Of a DNA stretch of 64,000 bases, positions 31,347 through 39,900 are shown piece after piece (positions within the stretch are counted from its first letter, which is position 1; each line of letters starts with the position of its first letter). A program made the position numbers and the translations under genes. The notes under the pieces were generated by a model. It ran no database searches. It was given only the letters and a program-made list of their open reading frames with translations, and was not told the origin of the DNA. Origin of the DNA: Streptomyces sp. NBC_01317 (lineage in GTDB: Bacteria > Actinomycetota > Actinomycetes > Streptomycetales > Streptomycetaceae); contig NZ_CP108393.1 in the NCBI RefSeq assembly GCF_035961655.1, positions 2,211,001-2,275,000 on the forward strand, given 5' to 3'.

Positions 31347-32608
31347 CGGCACCCACCGGCCCCGCGACGGCCGCGAACCGGGCCCGGGTCGGACGGGGTG
31401 TCCCGGGGCTGGGCGTGGAGGACCGCCGCGAGTCCCGCCACCACCAGGGCCGCGGCGGCGAGATGGACGCCGGTGAAGCCGGCCCGGCCCAGGACCGCGC
31501 CGCCCACGGCGGAGCCCGCCGCGATGCCGGTGTTGAACACGGAGATGTTGACCGCCCCGGCGAGCTGCGCCCCGGGACCGGCCCGCCGGTCCACACCCGC
31601 CTGCGCGGCGGTGCTGAACGCGCTGAACGCCGCGGACCAGACCAGGGCCGTGAGCCAGGTCAGGGCCGGACCGGTCATCACCGCGGGGACCACGCCCAGG
31701 CACAGGGCGAGCGTGACCGCCGCGACCAGCAGGGTGCGGCGGGTACGGCGGTCCGCGCCCGCACCACCGGCCGCGTTGCCGAGCGTGGCGGCCACGCCGC
31801 CGGTGAGCAGCAGGAGGGCCGCCGTGGCCGGGCCGAGGTCCGTACGGCGGGTCAGGAGGACGACGAAGTACGTGGACGCCGTGTAGTGGCCCGCCGTGAC
31901 AGCGGCGTTGCCCACGAAGGTGTACGGCATCCGCCCCCGGACCAGCGCCGCCAGCTGCGCCTTCGTACCGGACGGTGAGGCGGGAGCCGAAGGCGGGCCG
32001 GGGGTGGAGGGCACCAGCAGCCTCGCCGCGAACAGCACGGCCGCCCCCAGGGCCGCCAGCCCGCCGTACACCCCGCGCCACCCCACGACGTCCCCCAGCA
32101 GCGTGCTCGCCGGGACGCCGACGACGCCGGAGACCGTGATGCCGCCGAAGACGACGGCCACCGCACGGCCCCGCCGCTCGGGGCCCACCAGCGCCGTCGC
32201 CGTGCCGAGCGCCGTCACGGCGTAGACGGCGGCCGCCGCACCGGTGAACGCCCGCGCGGCGAGCAGGAGAGGGAACCCGGCGGCCACAGCGGTCACACCG
32301 TTCCCCACGGCGAGCGCGCCCAACGCGCCGAGCAGCACCTGCCGTCGAGGCGCCCTCCTCAGGACAAGGGTGAGTAGGGGCCCCGCCACCACCACCGCCA
32401 GCGCGTACACGGAGACGAGCGTGCCCGCCGCACCGACGGAGACCGCCAGGTCGGCGCCGATGGCGGGGAGCAGCCCCGCGATTCCCAGCTCACTCGTGCC
32501 CACCACCGACGCGCCGAGGGCGAGCACGGTCAGAGTCGGCAACACACGCGTACGTGGACACGAGTCGGCGTTCTCGGAAGAGGACGAAGAAGAACACACG
32601 CGGGACAC
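31250..32608 (-). CDS. MFS transporter, DHA1-type exporter
   Basis: 452-residue major facilitator with 12 predicted spans, AraJ/chloramphenicol-exporter type. GTSELGIAGLLPAIGADLAVSV is the family's TM1 region; AARAFTGAAAAVYAV and PERRGRAVAVVFGGITVSGVVGVPAS (motif C region) indicate an antiporter-type exporter. After TM12 a basic, Pro/Arg-rich tail of about 50 residues is encoded antisense to the 57-residue membrane protein gene; this tail is not typical and may not be conserved. GTG at 32608 has AGGGGT close by; GTG codons a little downstream are possible. Substrate unknown. Confidence 0.85.
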   Translation of the reverse strand: MSRVCSSSSSSENADSCPRTRVLPTLTVLALGASVVGTSELGIAGLLPAIGADLAVSVGAAGTLVSVYALAVVVAGPLLTLVLRRAPRRQVLLGALGALAVGNGVTAVAAGFPLLLAARAFTGAAAAVYAVTALGTATALVGPERRGRAVAVVFGGITVSGVVGVPASTLLGDVVGWRGVYGGLAALGAAVLFAARLLVPSTPGPPSAPASPSGTKAQLAALVRGRMPYTFVGNAAVTAGHYTASTYFVVLLTRRTDLGPATAALLLLTGGVAATLGNAAGGAGADRRTRRTLLVAAVTLALCLGVVPAVMTGPALTWLTALVWSAAFSAFSTAAQAGVDRRAGPGAQLAGAVNISVFNTGIAAGSAVGGAVLGRAGFTGVHLAAAALVVAGLAAVLHAQPRDTPSDPGPVRGRRGAGGCRQTRAKPAEATPTPTVRKSSQIPVRRPAEFRP

Positions 32609-32710
32609 CCCTGGGTGACGGTCCGGAGGCGCGCACCACCGATCGGGCGCGCGCGGTAAGCCGCACGGCGAAGGGGGGAGGGTGTCGCTGAACGCGGGCG
32701 GCGCGACGGC

Positions 32711-33046
32711 TCAGTGGCCGCGCGGCGCGAACATGAGAACGGCCATGCCGACCAGGCAGATCGACGCACCGGTGATGTCGTAACGGTCCGGGCGGTAGCC
32801 GTCGGCGACCACGCCCCACAGGATCGATCCTGCCACGAAGACGCCGCCGTACGCCGCCAGGATCCGGCCGAACTGCCCGTCCGGCTGGAGGGTCGCCGCG
32901 AAGCCGTACAGGCCGAGCGCGATGACGCCGGCGCCGATCCAGATCCAGCCCTTGTGCTCGCGCACCCCCTGCCAGACGAGCCAGGCTCCACCGATCTCGA
33001 ACAGCGCGGCAACCACGAACAGGGCGAGCGAACGCGCTACGTACAC
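32711..33046 (-). CDS. YnfA family membrane protein
   Basis: 111-residue protein of the YnfA/UPF0060 family, four membrane spans, distantly related to small multidrug resistance proteins. Seen: [17 protein letters not shown] (TM1 with the conserved Glu), [59 protein letters not shown] at 33046 is chosen because it gives the family length; an ATG at 33085 would add 13 residues without a ribosome site. Physiological substrate not established. Confidence 0.88.
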   Translation of the reverse strand: MYVARSLALFVVAALFEIGGAWLVWQGVREHKGWIWIGAGVIALGLYGFAATLQPDGQFGRILAAYGGVFVAGSILWGVVADGYRPDRYDITGASICLVGMAVLMFAPRGH

Positions 33047-33144
33047 GGATGCGGGACTTTCTCTCGGGGTGTCACGACCCAGCATGCACGGCGGGCGATC
33101 CGGCCGTACCACCCGGGTCGGCCTCGGCGGACGGACTCACCCGC

Positions 33145-34440
33145 TCACCGCCGCCGCCCCAGCCTCCTGCGCCTCGCCCACCCCAGGACCGCCCCGCCGC
33201 CGCGCGGCCGCGTGCCGTGCACCCTCGGGTCGTCCATCACCGCGTACCGCTTCACGTACGCCCCCAGGAACGCCTGGAGCGTGGCGATCGCCGGGATCGC
33301 GATCAGCGCGCCGACCGCGCCCAGCAGGGCCGTACCCGCGATGACCGAGCCGAAGGCCACCGCCGGGTGGATGTCGACGGTCTTGGCGGTGAGCTTGGGC
33401 TGGAGGACGTAGTTCTCGAACTGCTGGTAGAGCAGCACGAATCCGAGCACCCAGAGCGCGTACCAGGGGGCCACGGTGAAGGCGATCAGCATCGGCAGGG
33501 CGCCCGCCAGATACGTACCGATGGTCGGGATGAACTGCGACACCAGCCCCACCCACACCGCGAGCACCGGCGCGTACGGCACCCCCAGGGTCGCCAGCAG
33601 GACGTAGTGGGCGACCCCCGAGATGAGGGCCATCAGCCCGCGGGAGTAGATGTAGCCGCCGGTCTTCTCGACCGCGATCTCCCACGCGCGCAGCACCTCG
33701 GCCTGCTTGGCGGGCGGCAGGACGGAGCACAGTCCGCGCCGCAGCCGGGGGCCGTCGGCCGCGAAGTAGAACGAGAACAGGAAGATCGTCAGCAGTCGGA
33801 ACAGCCCGCCGAGCACGGTGGTGGAGACGTCGAGCACCCCGGTGGCGCTGTTCTGGACGTACCGCTGGAGCCAGTCGGAGTGCAGGAGGCTGTCCTGGAC
33901 CGCGACCCGGGACAGCTCGGTGTGGAAGTTCTCGTTGAGCCAGTTGATCAGCGAGTCGAGGTACGCGGGGAAGGACTCGACGATCTGGATGATCTGGCCG
34001 GCCAGTATCGAGCCGAGCATCACGACGAAGCCGACGCTCGCGACCACCACACCGAAGAAGACCAGGAACGTGGCGAGTCCACGCCGCATCCCGCTCGACG
34101 CCATGCGGCTGACGGCCGGTTCGACCGCCAGCGCCAGGAAGAACGCGATCAGTACGTTGATCAGCAGTCCGATGAGCTGATGGAACGCCCAACTGCCCAG
34201 CTGGAAACAGGCGACGAGTCCCAGCGCCAGGATCATGGCGCGCGGCAGCCAATGGGGCATACGGGCCCGGCCGTCGTCGCTCCCGTCCCGGACGCCCCCA
34301 CCGGCACCGGCGAGCGCCGGGACGGGGGATCGGGAGGAGGAGGGCGAGGGGGACGGAATCGGCGGATGTACGCCCTGCGGGGTCTCGTCTGTCGGTGCCA
34401 CTGGCCAAGTGTCGCCTACCGCCGGGACGTCCCGTCCCAC
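33145..34440 (-). CDS. AI-2E family transporter
   Basis: 431-residue polytopic protein of the AI-2E (PF01594-type) permease family, which exports small molecules or ions by an unclear mechanism. After a 60-residue Pro/Ser-rich cytoplasmic N-terminus come about eight spans: MILALGLVACFQLGSWAF, LINVLIAFFLALAVEP, LATFLVFFGVVVASVGFVVML, then a long amphipathic region (about 150-210), LLTIFLFSFYFAADGPR, VSQFIPTIGTYLAGALP (signature) and GALIAIPAIATLQAFLGAY. Start uncertain: GTG 34440 or GTG 34401, neither with a clear ribosome site. The C-terminus is very basic. Confidence 0.87.
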   Translation of the reverse strand: MGRDVPAVGDTWPVAPTDETPQGVHPPIPSPSPSSSRSPVPALAGAGGGVRDGSDDGRARMPHWLPRAMILALGLVACFQLGSWAFHQLIGLLINVLIAFFLALAVEPAVSRMASSGMRRGLATFLVFFGVVVASVGFVVMLGSILAGQIIQIVESFPAYLDSLINWLNENFHTELSRVAVQDSLLHSDWLQRYVQNSATGVLDVSTTVLGGLFRLLTIFLFSFYFAADGPRLRRGLCSVLPPAKQAEVLRAWEIAVEKTGGYIYSRGLMALISGVAHYVLLATLGVPYAPVLAVWVGLVSQFIPTIGTYLAGALPMLIAFTVAPWYALWVLGFVLLYQQFENYVLQPKLTAKTVDIHPAVAFGSVIAGTALLGAVGALIAIPAIATLQAFLGAYVKRYAVMDDPRVHGTRPRGGGAVLGWARRRRLGRRR

Positions 34441-34557
34441 CGAGGACGACGAGGCGCCGCCACGGCCGGTTCGTTCATCCGCGCGTCAGCACAACGCGAT
34501 CGAATCGTGACGCGGTGCGAGCTACGCGCGTGAGGCACGGGTGCCCCCCGATCCGCC

Positions 34558-34752
34558 TCACCGCTTCTCCGCCGGGATGTCCATCGCGGCGCAGACCGCC
34601 CGCCACACGTCCTTCGTCTCCCAGCCCGCCTCAAGCGCGCCGTACACCGTACGACCCCCCAGCTCGGCCATCACATGATCGCGGGCGAAGGACTCGGCGT
34701 ACGCGACGCCGAAGTGGTCCGCCATCCGCTCCCAGAAAATCGTCAAGCGCAT
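34558..34752 (-). CDS. DUF3046 protein
   Basis: 64-residue actinobacterial protein of the DUF3046 family, usually found close to recA. MRLTIFWERMADHFGVAYAE and ELGGRTVYGALEAGWETKDVWRAVC are the family signature. Acidic and cytoplasmic. ATG at 34752 lies 26 bp after the azlD stop on the same strand, so it may be cotranscribed. Function unknown; the reading frame continues upstream inside azlD/azlC but only as a shadow. Confidence 0.88.
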   Translation of the reverse strand: MRLTIFWERMADHFGVAYAESFARDHVMAELGGRTVYGALEAGWETKDVWRAVCAAMDIPAEKR

Positions 34753-34778
34753 GGCACCAGTATCGCGCCCCTGCCGGC

Positions 34779-35087
34779 TCAGCCTCCCAGGGCCCGTACC
34801 CCCGCCGTGACCAGCACCGCCGCCCCCACGACCACCAGGAAGGGGGCACGCAGGACCAGCGCGAGCGCCGCCGCCGCGAGTCCCGCGCCCCGCGCGTCCA
34901 CGACGAGCGAGCCGTCGAGACTGAACGTCTGCTGCGCGGTGAGCGCGGCCAGGAGGGCGACGGGGAGCAGCGCGGCGAGCTTCTGTACGAGAGGTCGTTC
35001 GAGCGCCCCCTCGGGCACCAGCAGACCCACCAGCTTGACGAGATAACAGCCCACGGCTGTCACCCCGATGGCGATCCAGATGTTCAA
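34779..35087 (-). CDS. azlD: AzlD-type branched-chain amino acid exporter subunit
   Basis: 102-residue AzlD domain protein with three to four membrane spans, partner of AzlC in export of branched-chain amino acids or analogues. IWIAIGVTAVGCYLVKLVGLLVP and LAALLPVALLAALTAQQ match the family. The start is a TTG at 35087 that overlaps the azlC stop (TTGA) and has AAGGAAG about 8 nt upstream; no ATG or GTG fits better. Tight coupling matches the two-component exporter. Confidence 0.87.
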   Translation of the reverse strand: MNIWIAIGVTAVGCYLVKLVGLLVPEGALERPLVQKLAALLPVALLAALTAQQTFSLDGSLVVDARGAGLAAAALALVLRAPFLVVVGAAVLVTAGVRALGG

Positions 35088-35932
35088 CGCCCTGCTTCCT
35101 TTCTGCGGCCGTGCACACCTTGGACGTAGAGCGCGGCGGGCGCGGCCAGCGCCGCGACCAGGACGGGGACACCGCCGGGCAGCACCGGCAGGAAGCCCAG
35201 CCCGAGGACGACGGCCAGACCCGCGACCGTCCGCTCGGTCGCCGTCCGCAGCATGGGAGCCAGCAGCGCGAGGAAGACGGCGGGTCCTGCCGCGTCGAGG
35301 CCCCACGCGTCGGTGTCCCCCAGGGCCTCGGCGCCGAGCGCCCCGGCGAGCGTGGTGAGGTTCCAGAGGACGTAGAGGCTGAGTCCGGTGACGGTGAAGC
35401 CGATCCTGGCGCCGCGCCGGGTGGGCTGGGCGAGGGCGACCGCCGTGGTCTCGTCGATGACCCACTGGGCGGCGAAGGGCCGTACGGGACCGGGCAGCCG
35501 CAGCAGCTGCGACAGCCTGAGTCCGTAGAACGCGTTGCGTACACCGAGGAAAAACGCGCCGGCCGCTGCGGTCAGCGGATTGCCGCCCGCCGCCAGGGCT
35601 CCGACCAGGGCGAACTGGGAGGCGCCGGTGAAGACCAGCAGGCTGAGCGCGCAGCTCTGGAGGACGGTGAGGCCCGCGCCGGCGGAGGTGACGCCGAAGG
35701 CGAAACCGGAGAGCCCGACGGCGATCCCGACCCCCAGCGCGTCGCGGACGACGGCCCGGTCGGACTTCGGCCCGGGGACGGGTTGCCCGGTGGTGGGCGC
35801 CGGTGTGTCGGTGCCTGACGTGCCCGGCCTGTCCGACGTACTCGATCTGCCTGACGTGCCCGGTCCGTCCGACGTGCCCTGGGGGCCGTCCGGCGTCGCG
35901 GGCCAGGGTGCGGATGCTGTCTGATCTGCCAC
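35084..35932 (-). CDS. azlC: AzlC family branched-chain amino acid exporter
   Basis: 282-residue membrane protein. The first 60 residues are a cytoplasmic Ser/Gly/Asp-rich lead with repeated TSxxPGTSG-like units; the AzlC domain follows (DALGVGIAVGLSGFAFGVTSAGAGL, FTGASQFALVGALAAGGNPL, GVRNAFYGLRLSQLL, QWVIDETTAVALAQP). Five to six spans. GTG/ATG start at 35932. It lies 75 bp downstream of an AraC-type regulator gene on the same strand, the usual context for regulated AzlCD export. Confidence 0.9.
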   Translation of the reverse strand: MADQTASAPWPATPDGPQGTSDGPGTSGRSSTSDRPGTSGTDTPAPTTGQPVPGPKSDRAVVRDALGVGIAVGLSGFAFGVTSAGAGLTVLQSCALSLLVFTGASQFALVGALAAGGNPLTAAAGAFFLGVRNAFYGLRLSQLLRLPGPVRPFAAQWVIDETTAVALAQPTRRGARIGFTVTGLSLYVLWNLTTLAGALGAEALGDTDAWGLDAAGPAVFLALLAPMLRTATERTVAGLAVVLGLGFLPVLPGGVPVLVAALAAPAALYVQGVHGRRKEAGR

Positions 35933-36007
35933 GTCCCGGACGCTACGGGGGCGGGACGCGGTCGTCTTGTACGTTCTTGCGCCGACCGTACAAGATCACC
36001 CTCGCGC

Positions 36008-36835
36008 TCACCGTACGGGCCGCCGCTCCCTGCTGTAGGCGCCCGGCGGCACGCCGACGATGCGGGTGAAGTGCCGGTTGAGGTGCGGCTGGTCGGAGAA
36101 GCCGACGGCGACGGCCGCCTCCGCCGGGGCGGTGCCCGCGTCCAGGAGACGGCGGGCCCGCCGCACACGCGCGTCGGTCAGCCAGGTGTGCGGAGGCAGG
36201 CCGTACGAGTCCCTGAACGCCCTCAGCAGCGCGAACGGACCGGTCCCGAGGTCCGCCGCGAGCCGCTCCAGGGAGGGCGGGTCGGCCATCCGCTCCTCCA
36301 GCACGGCACGCGCGCGTGCCGCGATCCCGGCCCCCGCGCCCCGTACCTGCCGCTGCTGGAGCGTGCCGCCGTTGAGCCGCAGGAGGCGGGTCACGGCGAC
36401 CCGCAGCAGGGTGTCGGCGGCCAGGGCGTTGCCCTCGTCGGCCGCGCGGAGCACCTGGTGCACCAACCGGACGGTGTACGGGTCGTCGAAGACCGGGGCC
36501 GTGAAACCGGGGGTCCCGCGGATCGTCGTCGTCTCGGCCGCGATGGCGGCGACCACGTCGGCCGACGGGTAGACGGCCCCGTACTGCCAGCCCTCGGGAT
36601 CCTGGGCGTGGCCGGTGTGCGGCGTCTCGGGGTTGACCAGCGCGAGGGACCCGGGTCCGGCGTACTGGTCGCCACCGCCGTGGTGGAAGATCTCGACGCC
36701 CTCGGTGATCGCGGCGATGACAAACGTCTCGTGGGTGTGCCGGAGGAACGTCTTGTGGATGTAGTGCGCACGCAACAGGTCGACCCCCGGCAGGTCGGCG
36801 TAGTTCCAGTGCCGTGCCCGCTCCCGTGCCACCAT
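36008..36835 (-). CDS. AraC family transcriptional regulator
   Basis: 275-residue regulator. N-terminal cupin-like AraC ligand domain (RHTHETFVIAAITEGVEIFHHGG, GSLALVNPETPHTGHA), C-terminal double HTH: LERLAADLGTGPFALLRAFRDSYGLPPHTWL and AVAVGFSDQPHLNRHFTRIVGVPPGAY. The H-T-H cluster in the cupin resembles amino-acid-sensing AraC members placed next to azlC exporters. ATG at 36835, divergent from lhr across a 100-bp gap. Probably controls azlCD; the ligand is inferred to be an amino acid. Confidence 0.9.
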   Translation of the reverse strand: MVARERARHWNYADLPGVDLLRAHYIHKTFLRHTHETFVIAAITEGVEIFHHGGGDQYAGPGSLALVNPETPHTGHAQDPEGWQYGAVYPSADVVAAIAAETTTIRGTPGFTAPVFDDPYTVRLVHQVLRAADEGNALAADTLLRVAVTRLLRLNGGTLQQRQVRGAGAGIAARARAVLEERMADPPSLERLAADLGTGPFALLRAFRDSYGLPPHTWLTDARVRRARRLLDAGTAPAEAAVAVGFSDQPHLNRHFTRIVGVPPGAYSRERRPVR

Positions 36836-36935
36836 GCCCCCATTCTGCCGTCGCGCGGCAGCAGCACGAACGGCGCAGCGGGGCCGTTTCCCCAGCTCCG
36901 GGCGATTGTCAGTGGCCGGGTGCACGATAGGTGGC

Positions 36936-39900
36936 ATGGCACGTACCGCGCTCGACTCCTTCTCCCCCGCGACCCGCGCCTGGTTCACGGGGGCCTTCCC
37001 CGCGCCCACCGCGGCGCAGGAGGGGGCCTGGCGCGCCATCCAGGAGGGCTCGGACGTGCTGGTCGTCGCCCCGACCGGCTCCGGCAAGACGCTCGCCGCC
37101 TTCCTCGCCGCCCTCGACCAGCTGGCGTCGAAGCCGCCGCCCGCCGAGGCACGGAAGCGCTGCCGGGTGCTGTACGTGTCGCCGCTCAAAGCCCTCGCCG
37201 TGGACGTGGAGCGCAATCTGCGCAGCCCGCTCACCGGTATCAGGCAGGAGTCCGTACGGCTCGGCCTGCCGGAGCCCGAGGTGCGGGTCGGTATCCGCTC
37301 CGGGGACACCCCGGCCGCCGAGCGCAGGACGCTGGCGACGAAACCGCCGGACATCCTCATCACGACCCCCGAATCGCTGTTCCTGATGCTCACGTCCGCC
37401 GCCAGGGACGCGCTCGCCGGGATCGAGACGGTGATCCTGGACGAGGTGCACGCCGTCGCCGGGACGAAGCGGGGGGCGCATCTCGCGCTCTCCCTGGAGC
37501 GGCTGGACGAGCTGCTGCCGCGCCCGGCCCGCCGTATCGGTCTCTCCGCGACGGTCCGTCCGGTGGAGGAGGTCGCCCGCTACCTCTCCCCGCAACGCCG
37601 GGTGGAGATCGTCCAGCCCCCGTCCGGCAAGGAGTTCGACCTGTCCGTCGTCGTACCGGTCGAGGATCTGGGCGAGCTGGGCGGCTCTCCCGCGACCGAC
37701 ACGAACGACGCCGAGAAGCCCTCGATCTGGCCGCATGTGGAGGAGCGGATCGCCGATCTTGTCCAGTCCCACCGCTCGACGATCGTCTTCGCCAACTCCC
37801 GCCGCCTCGCGGAGCGCCTGTGCAACCGGCTGAACGAGATCGCGTACGAACGGGCGACAGGGGAGGCGATGCCCCAGGCGCACTCCCCCGCCGAGGTGAT
37901 GGCCCAGTCGGGCGCGGCGCAGGGCGCGCCGCCGCTGCTCGCGCGGGCGCATCACGGCTCGGTGTCCAAGGAGCAGCGCGCGCAGGTCGAGGAGGATCTC
38001 AAGGCGGGCCGGCTGCCCGCCGTCGTGGCCACGTCCAGCCTGGAGCTGGGTATCGACATGGGCGCGGTGGACCTGGTGATCCAGGTCGAGTCGCCGCCCT
38101 CGGTCGCCTCCGGCCTCCAGCGCGTCGGACGGGCGGGCCACCAGGTGGGGGCGGTCTCCACGGGGGTGGTCTTCCCCAAGTACCGGGGCGATCTGGTGCA
38201 GGCGGCGGTGGTCACGGAGCGAATGCGCAGCGGCTCCATCGAGGCGCTGCGGGTCCCGGCCAATCCGCTGGACGTCCTGGCGCAACAGCTGGTCGCGATC
38301 GTCGCCCTGGACACCCGGCAGGCCGACGACCTGCTGGCGCTGGCCCGCCGGGCCGCGCCGTTCGCCTCCCTGCCCGAATCGGCCTTCACCGCCGTACTGG
38401 ACATGCTCGCCGGGCGCTATCCGTCGGACGCCTTCGCGGAGCTGCGTCCGCGTGTGGTGTGGGACCGCGTGGCCGGTACGGTCACGGGCCGCCCGGGGGC
38501 GCAGCGCCTGGCCGTCACCTCCGGGGGCACCATCCCGGACCGTGGCCTGTTCGGCGTCTTCCTGGCCGGGTCCGACCCGAAGAAGGGCGGCGGGCGGGTC
38601 GGTGAGCTGGACGAGGAGATGGTGTACGAATCGCGGGCGGGCGATGTCTTCACGCTCGGCACGTCGTCGTGGCGCATCGAGGACATCACCCGCGACCGGG
38701 TGCTCGTCACCCCCGCGCCGGGCGCCCCGGGCCGGCTGCCCTTCTGGAAGGGCGACCAGCTGGGCCGACCGCTGGAGCTGGGGCGCGCGGTGGGCGCGTT
38801 CCTGCGTGAGGTCGGCGCGCTCTCCGAGGAGGACGCCCGGCTGCGGCTGATGACGGCGGGCCTCGACCACTGGGCGGCGGGCAACCTGCTGGCGTATCTG
38901 GACGAGCAGCGCCGGGCCTGCGGTCACGTCCCGGACGACCGGACGATCCTCGTCGAGCGCTTCCGGGACGAGCTGGGCGACTGGCGGGTGGTGATCCACT
39001 CCCCGTTCGGTGCCCAGGTGCACGCTCCCTGGGCGCTGGCGCTCGGCGCCCGCCTCGCCGAGCGGTACGGGATGGACGCGCAGGTCATGCACGCGGACGA
39101 CGGCATCGTGCTGCGCCTGCCCGACGCCGACCTGATGGGTCTCGACCTGCTCGACGCGGACCTCGGCGACCTCAACCATCCGGGCGCGACGGGCGCGACG
39201 GGTGCGGGCGGGTCCGGCGGCCCCGGCAAGGAGCGCGACCGCCTCGACACGACCTTCGACAGCGCCCAGGCGCCCGTCGGAGCCGCCGATGTGGCCTTCG
39301 ACCGGGGCGAGATCAGCGGACTCGTCACCGAACAGGTCGGCGGCTCCGCGCTGTTCGCCTCCCGCTTCCGTGAATGCGCGGCGCGGGCGCTGCTGCTGCC
39401 GCGCCGCAGCCCCGGCAAGCGCACCCCGCTGTGGCAGCAGCGCCAGCGCGCCGCCCAACTCCTCCAGGTGGCCAGCGAGTTCGGCTCGTTCCCGATCGTG
39501 CTGGAGGCCGTCAGGGAGTGCCTCCAGGACGTGTTCGACGTGCCGGGTCTCACAGAACTGATGGGGGACATCGAGTCCAGGAAGGTCCGGCTGGTCGAGG
39601 TCACCACCACCGAGCCCTCCCCCTTCGCCCGCTCCCTGCTCTTCGGCTATGTCGCCCAGTTCCTGTACGAGGGCGACTCCCCGCTCGCCGAGCGGCGCGC
39701 GGCCGCGCTGTCCCTGGACTCCCGGCTGCTGGCCGAGCTGCTGGGCCAGGCCGAGCTGCGCGAACTGCTCGACCCGGACGTCCTCACCGAGCTGGAGCGC
39801 GAACTCCAGTGGCTGACCGAGGACCGCCGTATCAAGGACGTGGAGGGGGTCGCCGACCTCCTGCGGGTCCTCGGGCCGCTCACGGACGCCGAGTTGGCCG

